Of a stretch of DNA of 64,000 nt, positions 49,024-61,865 are shown one piece after another; the stretch's first letter is position 1; every line of letters begins with the position of its first letter. The notes beneath the pieces are model-generated. The model ran no database searches. It saw nothing but the letters and a program-made list of their open reading frames with translations, and was not told the DNA's origin. Source of the stretch: Chrysomallon squamiferum (taxonomy: Eukaryota; Mollusca; Gastropoda; Neomphalida; Peltospiridae). The stretch lies in assembly GCA_012295275.1 (NCBI GenBank), contig CM022665.1, positions 21,635,002 to 21,699,001 on the forward strand, written 5' to 3'. The position numbers were made by a program, and so were the translations under genes.

Positions 49024-52000
49024 CACAGTGAACATTCAAGTCAGGCAAACCGCACGCAATATCTTTTTGAAGAGACAGACACGAGTACACGGTTATCTGA
49101 TATTCATTTTGTTTTTACAAATTTCACAGCCAGTCCGTGTACACAGCATCTTGTGCATAGAGAGGTATGGCTGGCCATAAGGGTCATGTTTCACGTTAGT
49201 CATGATGTGATTAAAATAATATAATAAATCTGCGCATGTCTTAATTACATTAATGTGTGGTTAATTAGGTGAACAAGTTCAATTTAATTATTTAACGCAT
49301 ATCTGTACAATACGTACTAAAAGCTTTGTTACTCAACATTAACTCTCTTTAAACTGTTTACAATAATAATTAATTTTTTGCATGTGGTAGCTATTTGGCG
49401 ATTATCAACTGCTTTTTAAATGTTCGACTCAAAAGCTGATAATAACTGGACAGCTATTTCACAGAATAATAATAATAATAATATAATAAGTTAATAGACA
49501 TGCAGGTGTGACATGATCTCAACGACCTACCATATCATTCGTGACCCTTGGCCTATCAAATTGCAGTAACGTGATTTTGTCGTGACCTATAAAATTCTAC
49601 TTGGGCTGCGTTTTATAAATTTTTCTTAAGGAAGAACAAACCGGAACATGACGTATTATAACGTTGCTGTCGTTGTTGTTGTTGTCGTTACTACAACTTC
49701 TGATGCTGCTACTATTACTACAGTTACTACTACTACGATGACTACTCATTACTATTATTATTATTGCTATTATTATTATTGTTGTTGTTGGTGGTGGTGT
49801 TACTATTAGTGATAGTAATAGTAGTAGTGAATTAACAGTCACACAGTTACATGAACAGCAACAACAACAATAATAGCAATAACAATAATAATAATAATAA
49901 CAACAACAATAATAAATAATAACAGCAACAACTACAGCAGTATTAATAATAATAATAATAATAAACGTACCTCGAAGTTTTATGTCACGGATGAACGGGT
50001 ACTGTGTGACTGTTTCTAGCGTGATCTTGTCTTAATTTAAACTTTTCTTAAATTTATATATATATATCCTGAGAGAAACCCATTTATCGAACTGTCTGAT
50101 CTGACTCACGAGGTTAGAAGAAAAAAAAAAAAAAAAAAACAACACTTATCCGTTTTTCGTTTACCGGAGGTCACAGCACGATTCAACAATACTGTTAAGT
50201 TAATCCATGCGTTAACTCTACCGTAAACATTCTAAACTAATGTATTCTCTTGTTGTTGTTGTTGTTATTATTATTGATATTATTGTAATTATTATTAGTA
50301 GTAACAGTAGTAGTAGTTTGAGTTATTATTATTGTTACTACTATTATTACTACTGCTACTCTTGCTGCTATTACTATTACTACTAGTATTAGTACTAGTA
50401 GTAATAATAGTACTAGTACTAGTAGTAGTAGTAGCAGCAGCAGCATTAGTAGTAGTAGCAGCAGCAGCAGCAGCAATGGTAATAATTTTATTGTAAAATT
50501 TCATAGCAGAGAATATATACATATATATATATATATAAGTATCACATATAAAATGCTTATTTCACCGCACGCTCAAAAGAGTTTTTTTTAATGATTCAAA
50601 TACCTCAGTCGTCATTGTGAGTCAACGTCTGACGTAAGCATGACGTCGGCGTGATGCATGGTTAACATTACATATTAAAACTTAAAATTGATCGGTTAAT
50701 GGGGCTCTGCGGTTATGTAACAGAAGCATACATACATGCATACATACATACATAAACACATAAATACATACATACATACCTACATACATACATATATACA
50801 TACATACATACATACATACATACATAAACACATACATATATACATACATACATACATACATACATACATACATACATACATACATACACACATACATACA
50901 TACATACATACATGCATACATACATAAACACATAAATACATACATACATACATACATAAATAAATACATATATATATATACATACATACATACATACACA
51001 TATGAATACATTTTGTACATACACATATCTACATTATATATATACATATATATAAACATAACGTGGGTAACGTCGTCCGCCTTCGCAGTGCAGGCAAATC
51101 GGTGCCATACATTTGATTCTCGTCAACGGCATCTGACAGGTTTGTTAGGTCGCCAGTACGTTCCCGAATATTGTTTATGTGCAGCTGTGCATAAGACAGA
51201 GAATATTCTAATCCTAAATTACATACATACATACACACATATGTACATGTACACATGTATACACATACACAAACATACTTACACACATACAAACACTACA
51301 ATTAGTACTAATATTACTGTTACTATTATTACTGATATTACCATCACTAATACCACTACTATCATTCTGTTACATCCACTATTAAAACAACCATTACTAA
51401 TATTACAACAACTACTTATTTTGTTACAGCTGTACCCTTATTATTGACTCAATTACTACTATACTATTATTTCTACTACTACTGCCACTACTACTACTAT
51501 TATTACTGCTGCTGTTGCTGCTACTGCTATTATTCTAAAATAAAAAATCTGCGAATTTTTTTATGGATCGTTGCAAAATATGTAAAAATATTTGTAAAAA
51601 ATATACGATATAAAGGCCGTAAAGTAACACTGTACAAAAATAAAATGTATCTCAAATATTTTACTTGAGATAATTATTATTTTTCTGAAACAACATCATT
51701 AAAACATGTAACCAAGGCCTGCATCAGGGGAATCATTTTAGCCAACTCAGTGTAGATGAAATATGTTCAAAGTGTTACAGAAATGTAACGTAATTCCAAA
51801 GAATATTACCAATCGCGATATCTGCCTGTTGCCTATATAAGCCGAAATTTAATTTCAGAGGGAATGAAATTTATTTTAAATTACGTAATGTGTTCTCCAA
51901 ATAAAGTCTGCAGTATGTACTGAGTATATAGATCTGAGGCTACCATGGTAACATTCTTACACAAGACACATGAAAACCTCCTATTCATTTTCACTGAGCC

Positions 52001-52242
52001 ATTTAACTTTTTTTTTTACTAATTATGTTCATATTCATGTATACATATATGATTTCTTAAAGCAGTCAATTCTAGACGTTTTAGATATATTTATTAACTA
52101 TCTGCTGCTGCTGTTGTTGCTGTTGCCTTATCGTCATTATCATCAGCATCTGCTTTATTAACAATTTCACAACAGAAATTACAAATATACATCGAAAAAA
52201 AAATGTATTTATTCAAAATCGACAAATAGTTTAACATGCAAG

Positions 52243-52278
<36 letters not shown>

Positions 52279-52439
52279 ACACTAAAACTACTTGACAATA
52301 ACTAAAATAACAGGAATGACTAAACCTTTGTTCATCTTTATAACATGTACATTAATTCAGACTACAGTTATATTAGTTAATTATAATAATAGGGAATTTT
52401 TTAAATTCATTTTTGTTTTATTTATTTTATTTATTATTA
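48899..52439. other. Intergenic between DED gene and deaminase copy 4
   Basis: Poly(T) at 48988-49020, CTA/GTT runs at 49660-49960 and 50250-50480, a TACA tract at 50725-51010 and CTA runs at 51300-51535. Copy 4 3'-flank homology occupies about 51890-52430. No gene supported. Confidence 0.6.
50725..51010. repeat. (TACA)n tetranucleotide tract
   Basis: Nearly 290 bp of TACA/TATA repeats generating MYVC-like frames on the opposite strand. Confidence 0.95.
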
Positions 52440-53180
52440 TTAATGAGAGTAATAGTAATAAAAGATTTTCATTAGTAAACTGTATAGTTCAAAAGACGGT
52501 TGCTTAATATTGTATTTCGAGAGGATGAAACCAATCGCAAGATCGGCCTTTTTCCTATGACGTAATACATTGAATTCCACAGGCAATTGTCTATATCCTA
52601 AATTCAGTAAAGCTTTTAACTCTCTCCAGTCGTTGGGTTTAAATGAAGTCAGCCACATACACTGACTGAGTTTCTGCAGACCTTGAATATTTTTCTGGTG
52701 CATCTCCAGAGTGAAGTGGTTCTTATGACCTTGAGGATTTCGTACATTTCTGGATATGTGGTATAACCCAGCAAATGTTATTATGATATTCACAGTGATT
52801 CCCTTGTTTCTCATCTTCTCGACAAAGTCAGTTATCAAGTCACAACAGTTACCACACGGGCTGTAATTCTGGAAAACTCTGATGTTTACAGAATTCCTGT
52901 TAGACCGTTCTATGAATTCTTTCCACGACTGCACCATGAACTCTTCTGCATGGTATTTTCGTCCAATGTTGTGAAACCACCTGAAACCAGCTCCCACTAC
53001 GTGAGAAACCACAATACAGAAACCAGGCGGCGGCACAGCATCCAGACCTGTTGTATGTATAATCCAGTAAATTAAATAATTACAATAAAAACTTAAAGGT
53101 CTCCGTCTCAACAATTCATCTAACAACGGGTTAATTTTTAATTCAGTTCTTTCTTCTTTAATTTTTCTTAAATCTTCCAT
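52440..53180 (-). CDS. Divergent AID/APOBEC-like cytidine deaminase, copy 4, 246 aa, intronless
   Basis: An intact open frame from ATG 53180 (AGAA before, G after). It has the same architecture as the other copies: helix 1 about residues 30-46, strands FCIVVSHVV and FRWFHNIG, H77-A-E79-E, and SPCGNCC with C109 and C112. ITFAGLYHI and GLQKL...MWLTSF / NDWRELKALL follow. Residues 1-28 are charged and unrelated to the other N-termini, and the tail after about residue 205 is also distinct (LRHRKKADLAIGF onward). The core region FMVQSWKEFIE, RVFQNYSPCG and NHFTLEMHQKN is close to copies 1-3, so divergence is uneven. It lies upstream of, and in the same orientation as, the DED gene, outside it. The 3' flank (52260-52400) is homologous to the flanks of copies 1-3. 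The promoter differs: no aligned TATAAAA, but a GAAAGTGAAA motif about 600 bp upstream. Confidence 0.9.
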   Translation of the reverse strand: MEDLRKIKEERTELKINPLLDELLRRRPLSFYCNYLIYWIIHTTGLDAVPPPGFCIVVSHVVGAGFRWFHNIGRKYHAEEFMVQSWKEFIERSNRNSVNIRVFQNYSPCGNCCDLITDFVEKMRNKGITVNIIITFAGLYHISRNVRNPQGHKNHFTLEMHQKNIQGLQKLSQCMWLTSFKPNDWRELKALLNLGYRQLPVEFNVLRHRKKADLAIGFILSKYNIKQPSFELYSLLMKIFYYYYSH

Positions 53181-53783
53181 TTCTTCTGCTTCTTTCCACT
53201 TTTCTTATTTCTTTTTTTTTTTTCTTTTTATTCCTGTTGTTTCTGAAATGATGTCACAGAACAAGTTTATTCATTAATTGTTTTTTTATTTCATTTCATT
53301 TTATTGTATTTCATCTTATTTTATTTTAACTTTTTTTTTTACAATATTTAATCAAATTTTGATTCAAATAGCAAGTTTTAAAGGTTTCTCTGTTTTAAAT
53401 ATATATATATATATATATATAAAATTTTGATTGTATGTATGTATGTTTTATGTGTATGCACACACATACAAATGCGCTGTCACATACAAATATTCGTACA
53501 TACATCTATTTCTTGAGTCAAATCAGACGTACAAAAGACAGAAAATATTAAGAAACCTAAAATACATACATACATACATACATACGTACTTACACACATA
53601 CACACATATATACATACAAATGAAACCAAAATTAATCAGTTAATACAAAAAACACCAAAATTAATTAATTAAACTTTCTGAAAAAAATAAGAAAACCTTT
53701 TTCTCCCAAAACCAGCCGAGGACATCAACAGTACAAGGAATATCTGACTAAAGATCACAGATTTCCTATTAGTCATCGAACGT

Positions 53784-53793
53784 GAAAGTGAAA
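53784..53793. promoter_or_regulatory. ISRE/IRF-type motif GAAAGTGAAA upstream of deaminase copy 4
   Basis: A perfect GAAANNGAAA match 604 bp upstream of the copy 4 start codon, inside a segment that recurs at 56150-56230. Short motifs occur by chance, so this is a candidate only. Confidence 0.35.
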
Positions 53794-54179
53794 ATAAATC
53801 AACAAACAGATCAGAGAAGAAATGTGAATTTTTTTATCGAGACTGCTATTGGAATTTTAGTTATCCGGGAGTGGCATGTAACAAATTCACATATAAAACA
53901 TACTAACACATCTATATTTACATAAAAACAAGTATATATATATAAACATACAAACATAGAAAAAAAACAAACAAACATACAAGTCAACCAATGCCGAGCA
54001 AACATACAAGATCACACAAACATGATAAATCGAAACACACATATAAACAAAGATACAAACAAAAAACACAAACAAACGTACAATTTTGACTGAAATAGGA
54101 AGTTTTAAATATATGTAGCAAATGCGCCATCATACAAACATACATAACACATAACCTACATATATATATATATATATAC

Positions 54180-54254
<75 letters not shown>

Positions 54255-55261
54255 CATACAATCATTCAAAAAGAGAATATTCAAAAACATCCTCAAGCAA
54301 AACTAATAGTACAAACATGTATATACAAACATATAAACACATACAAACAAACATACATACAATTTTTTTTTTTTTTTTTTTTTTAAATTTCCTTTTCTTC
54401 TGCTTCTTTCTTTCTTTCATACCTGTTATTATGTTGTTGTTGCTATTGATTTTTTTCTTTCTTCTTTTTCTTCTTTCGTATCGCTTTTCTTATTTATTTC
54501 TTCTTTTTTTAATTTTATTTATCCCTATTGTTTCTGAAATGATGTATCAGAACAAGCTTATTCAGTAATTATTTTTTATTTATTTCATTTCATTGTATTT
54601 CAACTTACTTTATTTTATTTTATTTTATTATATATAAAATACATATATATGACGATTTTTTTTTTCTTTAATATAAAGATTTTATTTTAAAAATATAAAA
54701 TCTAAATCTCTATTTCGATAGAAACAATGTCACTGAACGAATTCGTTTATCAGTACGGTTAACCGTTTCAAGTCTACCGACCACAGACCCCTCGCCAAAA
54801 CTGTTTTTGCTTCATTTCAAAAAAAGTTTAGTTACGGCCATGCACACCTATATACGTACCTACATAATACATACATAGATACTAATGAAACCAAAATTAA
54901 TCAATCAATACAATAATAATAATAATAATAATAAAGATGAAAATTAATTAATTAATGCAAAAAAGACCAAAATTAATTAATTAAAATAATTAAAACTTAC
55001 TGAATAAAGAGAATGTTTTGTCTCACAAACCCAACAGAGTACGTCTTAGCAATATTCTGAATTAACACGACAATGACCAACCAACAAACAGAAAGCAATT
55101 GTGACAGACAATGAGCATACTGTTAGTATGACGAGTCATATTTATAAGTAGCTATAATGACGAATTAAATTTTCCTGACCAATCAGCAAACATAGGGCGT
55201 GTTTTTCCGATGTTCCTGCTAAGAAAGGTGGTAAGGCTTCATGGGGTATAACGTGTCCCCA

Positions 55262-55305
55262 GTCGTGTTTTCCAAATGATGTCAGCTGTATATACTGAAT
55301 ATATA
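55262..55305 (-). pseudogene. Deaminase C-terminal remnant
   Basis: On the minus strand this reads QYIQLTSFGKHDWG, matching the segment between the GLQRV motif and helix 4 of the deaminases. No catalytic part remains nearby. Confidence 0.5.
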
Positions 55306-56217
55306 GTCAATCTGACGTAACCGTGGTGAAAACGTATGAAAACCTCTCATTCATTCTAAAGTCAGCCATTTAACTTTATTTACTAATTATGTTCATTTTA
55401 ATGTATTCTATTCACATCTTAATTCCAGACGTTTTCCAAGAATTAAATGTAATTACGTAAATTGGGTTTTCACCAGATGTTAAAATGGGTTTTCTCTATT
55501 AATAGTGACGATGATGCATTGGGAATCCGAGGACATTTTTTTGTTGTTGTTTTTTTTAATATATATTCTGGGTTTTTTTCATAAACTGTTGTATAATATC
55601 ATACTTATTGTTACTCTGCTTCCTGTAGGTGTTGTTAAAATAGTGTTGTTATTGTTTCAGTGACGAACGTCTTCTGTTATCTCCACTTTACAACTGACGA
55701 TATACAAGAAAATAAAAATTATTTATTGTTTCTATATTTATTTGTTTGTTTCATTGGTTGGTTGGTTATTTATTCTGAAGATACAAATGGTTTAACACTG
55801 GTCTTCTCCAGTAGGAAAACAAATTCTGTCTTTGTCACCTCTGCAGTTGGTCGAATTTTACACCCACAACTTGATAGTTGTAAATTACATACAAAGAAAC
55901 ACAAACAACAAAATGACTGGACTTTGAACTCCTGCGCTAGTGCATTCCCGAATATTGTCTATTTCTAGAGTCAAATCAGTCGTACAAAAGACAGAGAATA
56001 TTAAAAAACCTAAAATACGTACGTACATACATACATACATACATTAACATACATATATACAAATGAAACCAAAATTAATCAGTTAATACAAACAACACCA
56101 ATATTAATTAATGTATCTTACTGAAAAAACAGAAAACCTTTTTCTCTCAAAACCAGCCGAGGACATCAACAGTACAAGGAATATCTGACTAAAGACTTCC
56201 TATTAGTCATCGAACGT

Positions 56218-56227
56218 GAAAGTGAAA
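56218..56227. promoter_or_regulatory. Second GAAAGTGAAA motif in duplicated flank
   Basis: Paralogous to the motif at 53784 and followed by GTAA. No intact deaminase follows it on the minus strand until copy 4, so it may be an orphan promoter element. Confidence 0.3.
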
Positions 56228-57399
56228 GTAATATTTTTCCAAGTATTTGAGATTAGATTTGTAAGAAATTTGTGGTTACGTTAAACCTATTATTAGAATT
56301 TTAAATATCCGGTACTTTTGAATCAGAATTATAAAAATACATTGAGGATCCGATATTTAAAAAAAAATATATGATGTAATTATGAATTAAATTTTCGAAA
56401 AAAAATATGCCGAACTAACAGGAGTGTTAGCCTGATAAATCAACAAACAGATTTCAGAGAAAAAATGACCTTTTTTATCGAGACTGCTACTGGCTAGTTC
56501 TGTAGAGAGTGGCATGTAACAAAAATACATACAAATATACTAACACACTAACCTACATACAAACAAGCATATATATAAACATACAAACATAGAAAAAACA
56601 AACAAACATACATACAAACATTCAAGCAAGCAGACATACAAACATACAAACAACCAAAAATACAAACAAGCATTAGCAACCAATCCTCAAACAAACAAAT
56701 ATACAACAAACAAACATGTATAGAAACAAACATATAAACAAAGATACAAACAAAAAGACAAAGAAACAAACGACAATGTTGAATGAAATAGGAAGTTTTA
56801 AATTTTTATGCAAATCACACAGACATACATACATACATACAGAGTTCATATATACATACATATACACACACAAACATACATACATACATACAAAGATATA
56901 TATACATATATGTGACGATATTTTTTCTTTAAATAAGGGATTTTATTTTAAAAATATAAAATATAAATCTCTATTTCGATAGAAACAAAAAAAAAAAAAG
57001 AAGAAGAAGAAGAAGAAAAATAAAAAGGAAAAAGCCTGACCTCACGGGTCGAAGAGTCCACGAGACAGGAATTAAATGGAGGATAAAACATTTATTAGTT
57101 TATAGATCGGAGGTCACCCAAGGTAACATGTTGATGCAAGAAATAGGAAATCTTCCTATTCATTTTTAGTGAGCCATTTTGACTGTTTACTAATTATGTT
57201 CATTTTAATGTATTCTGTTCATATCTTGATGTCTTAAAGCAGTCAAGTCCCGAAATTTTCGATATTTTATCAGCTACGTGCAGCTGTTGTTGCTGTTGTC
57301 GTTACTATCATCATCGGCATCTGCTTTATTAACAATTTCACAACAAAAATAACAAAATATACATAGAAAAAAAAAATGTGTTTGTTCGAAATGTACAAA

Positions 57400-58260
57400 T
57401 AGTTTAACATACAAGTTAGATATATCAACACTAAAACTACCTGACTATAAGTGAAATAACATGAAAAACTAAATCAATCGGCCTATGTCCTTTTTTATAA
57501 TACACAAATTAATTGAGTCTTCAGTTATATTTATTAATTATAATAATACATCTAAATAACATAAAAAACTAAATGATTAAACCTATGTCCTTTATAACGC
57601 ATGCAACACTTATATAATAATACATTTAATTAATGCAGTAATTAATTCATTCAACATATATATTTTGTAGGGAGATATCTGAACATCTTTTTTTTTTTTT
57701 TTTTTTCTGTCTTAAAGCAGTTGATTACAGACGTTTCTGATATTTTCTATTATTAACTATGTACTGCTGCTGCTGTTGTCGTTATCATCATCAACATTAT
57801 TATCATCAGCATCTACATTATGAACAATTACAGGACAAAAATAACATAGAAAAAAATGTCTTTATTCAAAATGTACAAATAATTGAACATACAAGTTAGA
57901 TATATCCAACACTAAAACCACCTGACAATAATTGAAATAACAGGAAAAACTAAACCTTTGTCCTTCTTTAAAACACATACATTAACTCAGACTATAGTTA
58001 TATTAGTTAATTATAACAATACATAAAAATAACATGAAAAACTAAATCCCTGGACCTTTGTCCTTATTTATAACACACATTAATTCATGAAACAGTTATA
58101 TTCCTTAATTATAATAATACATCAAAATAACATGAAAAACTAAATAACTTTATTTATAACAATTATTCATTTGCAAAACAAATACTAATATTACTAATTC
58201 ATATGAAAACTATAATTATTAATTCGCATAATAAATGCAATAATTAATTCATTCAACATT
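57400..58260 (-). repeat. Repeated deaminase 3' flanks without matching genes
   Basis: Two successive diverged copies (about 57400-57650 and 57850-58260) of the sequence that follows the deaminase stop codons at 36740-37490 and 39620-40430. The second belongs to copy 5; the first has no gene attached, implying a lost copy. Confidence 0.55.
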
Positions 58261-58279
58261 ATATATAATTATTGGGGAG

Positions 58280-58980
58280 TTAGTTGAAGAACTGTTGTTT
58301 GAGTTTATTTCTGTATTCATTCCGAAGTTCGTGTGTAATTAAATACAGAATGTTTTTGTTCAGTATATCAGTTGTCTTTCTTTCATGACGTAGATATAAT
58401 TCTATGGGATATAAATAACCATTTAAGTTCAGTAAAGTTTTTAACTCATACCAGTCGTCATTTTCAAATGAAGTCAGCTGTATATACTGAGTTACTCGCT
58501 GCAGACCTCGAACATTTTTCAGGTGGTCTCCAGAGTGAAGTGATTCTTATAACCTTGAGGATTTCGTGGATCCTTGTTTATCTTATATAACCCAGCAAAT
58601 GTTATTTTGATATTCACAGTGATTCTCTTGTCTCTCATCTTCTTGACAAAGTCAGTTATCAAGTCACAACATTTCCCACACGGGCTGTAATTCTGGAAAA
58701 CATCGATGGTTACACGATGCCACTTAGACTGTTCTATGAATTCTTTCCACGACTGCACCATGGACTCTTCTGCGTGGTCATCTCGTCCACTGCTGTGAAA
58801 CGACCTGAAACCAGCATTCTTTATATGACAAAATATAACACAGCATTTTGGTCGTTCAACGCTGTCAAGGCCCGTTGTAATCATCACATGAAATAAAAGA
58901 ATTTTAAATTCCGGGCTACGTGGGTCAATCGAGTTCAGTCTTCGTAAAAGATCCTTTGGCAGTAGCGTTTGTTTTCCCAT
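58280..58980 (-). pseudogene. AID/APOBEC-like deaminase, copy 5, broken by a one-base deletion
   Basis: The open frame runs from ATG 58980 (aligned with the other starts) to TGA at 58521-58519, 153 codons. It includes HAEESMVQSW, SPCGKCC and ITFAGLY, then a premature end just after NHFTLE. Compared with copy 2 one G is missing near 58529, so the frame passes into ACC-ACC-TGA. The rest of the gene (GLQRV, IQLTSF, DDWYELKTLL and the tail) remains recognisable in another frame down to a TAA at 58282-58280. The strand 1 region (CCVIFCHIKNAGFRSFHSSG) resembles copy 4 more than copies 1-2, suggesting mosaic ancestry. A truncated protein without helix 4 is possible but unlikely to be active. Confidence 0.8.
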
Positions 58981-59069
58981 TTTCGTAACTGTAAAATTAG
59001 TGTTATTATTGACAACCGTCTTTGTAGCGATCAGTAATAATAAATGTCTGCGTGATGTTTTGCTTTCTG

Positions 59070-59099
59070 TTTTATAAGCTGAAACTGAAAGGAATTTCC
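59070..59099 (-). promoter_or_regulatory. TATA, ISRE and kappaB-like cluster upstream of deaminase copy 5
   Basis: On the minus strand, in order toward the gene: GGAATTTCC (palindromic kappaB-like, 59099-59091), TTTCAGTTTC (perfect ISRE core, 59090-59081), then TATAAAA (59076-59070), about 90 bp before the conserved ATG. The sites adjoin each other. Copies 1 and 2 keep the TATA box and a one-mismatch ISRE but lack the kappaB-like site. Confidence 0.45.
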
Positions 59100-59439
59100 A
59101 CTTCCTATAAATAGACCGGTTTGAATTTGGAAAAACCAACTCATGTCACCAGAACTAAATGTAGTTAGTTACCTGAAATAATAAATTGTATAGATTTATT
59201 GTTCTCGTTGTTAAATCGGGTTTTCCGCAGATGCTAAAAGTAATCTATTAATAACGCCTACGCTGATGGCAATCTGGGGGTTTTCCTTACATGAAAAGTG
59301 TTTTGTTATCTCAGTGTTTTTTCAATATCTCAAAGCGTTGTGCAATAGCTCAAATTTATTTTTACTGTCTTCCGGTAGCTGTTGTTAAAATATTGTTATT
59401 ATTGTTTTCGTGACCAACGTCCACTATTATCTCTACTTT

Positions 59440-60275
59440 ACAATTGACTCTATTCTAGCGATATACAAGAACATAAAATGTATTTATTTATTTATTTCGT
59501 TTCGTTTCGTTTCCTTCTTTCTTTCTTTGTACGTTCATTTTATTTTATTTGTTTATTTATATTATATATTTTTATTTTTTTATTTTGTTGTTTATTTTAA
59601 AGGTACAAATGGTTTGACAGGCACGTCAGATATATCTAACATTGTACAACTACCTTAATATAATAAAACATGAGTAAAGAATTACAGAAGCTGTCAGTCA
59701 AACAATTTTAATTTATAATAATGTTATCATTGCTTTATGATTAGGTTGCTTTTACGTAACTCTATTACTTATAATTAAGTAGCAGTGTGAAAATAATATT
59801 TGCATTGTCATAACGTGTTTTTATAACGTAATGAAAATCATAGTTACGTTGTCACAACGTATTTTTATAACGTAATGATAACGTTATAGTTACGTTGTTA
59901 CAACGTATATTTATAACGTACTAATAACGTTATCGTTCAGATTTGATTGTGTATTTTCATAACGTAATCATAACGTTATGGTTACTTACATAAATAACTA
60001 ATAATAATGCTATTAATTGGTTCTTATTAAGTTACAGCCCACAGTTACGAACGGTGTCCGTTCATGTGTCTGTCTCATAGTCGGAACAGTTACTTATAGT
60101 TCATATCTAGTCTACATTAGTAAATAATAATTCTGTTTGTATTTGATATAAATGATTTGTATACTGAAGACTGAACAGTTCAGTAGAAGTCAGTCTTCGT
60201 AGTGGCTCATCTGATACTGAAATTCGCGTTTTGATACACTGTGTGTACACAGATATACTGATAATTTAATTTTTT
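59440..60275 (-). repeat. Upstream module of copy 5, inverted counterpart of 41060-41830
   Basis: Reverse-complement match to the region upstream of copy 3, including the AACAGTTCAGTAGAAGTCAG-like block near 60175. It contains a short AACGTTA-rich minisatellite at 59750-59990. Confidence 0.65.
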
Positions 60276-60339
60276 TCAAGCCGAGTCTGTCAGCCACTGC
60301 GAAATGAAAGTTATATAGTTAACTTCATATTCTGGCTAC

Positions 60340-60690
60340 TGTGTTGTATGTGTGTGTGTGTGTGTATGCGTGTGTGTGTGTACGTGTAAGTGTGTGTTTG
60401 TATATAGATCGGTATGTATGTGCATATTTGTGTGTATGTATGTGTATGTACGTATATATGTGTGTATATATGTATGGGAATGTATATGTATTTGTATGTA
60501 TGGGTATGTATGTATGTTTGTATCATAAACGTATAAATGTATGGTTGTGTATATAGTATACGTATGTATGTACGAATATATGTATGCATGTTTGAACCTG
60601 TGTATAGTATACATATTATGTATGTATGTATGTATGTGGGTATGTATGTATGTATGTATGTATGTATGTATGTGTGTGTGTGTGTGTGTG
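60340..60690. repeat. TGTG/TATG microsatellite tract
   Basis: About 350 bp of GT and TATG repeats; frames on both strands are artefacts. Confidence 0.9.
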
Positions 60691-61449
60691 TGGATGTATG
60701 AACTTATGTATGTGGTTGTTGGTGTGTTTTATATGGTGTGTTTTGAGATCAAAATTTTACATTATTATTCCTTTATAATCTAAAAGAAAATAAACGTTCG
60801 CTTTGCCAGACAGTCTAATTCTATATCTGAAAGGTATTTCAAACCTAATACTTAAACCAACAAATAAATAAATAATATTCTCCATATCGAGATGTATCGA
60901 AAGTAGATTTTTATGTCACGGCAGTTTGCTCTTTGTACAAATAACTCCAGCAGACAGGGCTATAGAATTTCTAAAGAAATGCAAAAGATTTGTCACTCAG
61001 AGCAAAGCATTTATTGTCAAATATTTATGCGTCTATCAAATGAGGTGACAGTGATTTGAAAATGAATCTTTACCGTTGTAGCGATATGTCTATCTGAAGA
61101 TTCGTGTTAATCGATTAATCTCTCGTCTGTATATATATTTTAATTGCAGGAGAAGTCCATAAGTATATATGCTCTGCAGATGGTCGAATTTTAAACACAT
61201 CTTGATACGCAAAGTTATGTTATCGACGATATTACTTTCGGGTGAAGCTTTTGTTGTTGTTGTTGTCGGATTTTCTTTTTAAATCTTCCATATTATGTTG
61301 ATATATCTTCAGCCTAACTGTGATTTGTTTTAGAGATAGTTTGTCGTCTGTATGTCTGATTTGAGATTCAGTTTTTAGACAAGTGACGTTGCAAATAGCT
61401 TCATAATGAATTCAGTAATTACTGGATTTATGAGCAGCAATGTTCATTC

Positions 61450-61831
61450 ATGAAAATGTATCTGCCAACCGTAAAGGTAAGTCCTCTTTATATACATATA
61501 TATATATATATATATATTAATTTATAATAATTATTAGTACTTCTCTGTCTGTATGTGTGTCTGTGCGTGTTGCGTGTTTATGTGTATTTATTTTGTTTAA
61601 TTTTGTTTTAGGGTTTATATTGTTCTTGTTGTTATTTTTGTATTTATTTATTATAATTTTTTGTTGTTGTTTCTTTTGCTCTTTTAATGTGTATATTTCT
61701 GTTTATGTTTGTATCATTTTACTAGCATAAAAACATTTAAATACATTTAAAAAAAAAAAAAAAAAAAAGTATTTAGTACGTGTAAATATTAAAAGTAAAT
61801 AAATAATATAATAATAATTATTATAATTATA

Positions 61832-61865
<34 letters not shown>

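Larger units (their letters stand above)
53200..57000. repeat. Duplicated flank region of deaminase copy 4
   Basis: The 5' leader of copy 4 (53200-53320, TTCTGAAATGATG) recurs at 54400-54620. The GCCGAGGACATCAACAGTAC block at 53713 recurs at 56156, and TACA/ACAAACAT tracts repeat at 53900-54110 and 56520-56890. A (TA)n run lies at 54185-54247. Apart from the remnant at 55262 no deaminase coding sequence remains between copies 4 and 5. Confidence 0.6.

Noticed and set aside
50682-51059. 125-residue MYVC repeat frame
   Set aside because: TACA tetranucleotide repeat.
51060-51230. Possible tRNA-like or structured RNA in a GC-richer patch
   Set aside because: No cloverleaf arms or matching A and B boxes could be found.
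55660-55968. 102-residue plus-strand frame
   Set aside because: Lies in duplicated deaminase flank sequence, parts of which recur at 51150, 53500 and 61160 without an open frame; weak coding character.
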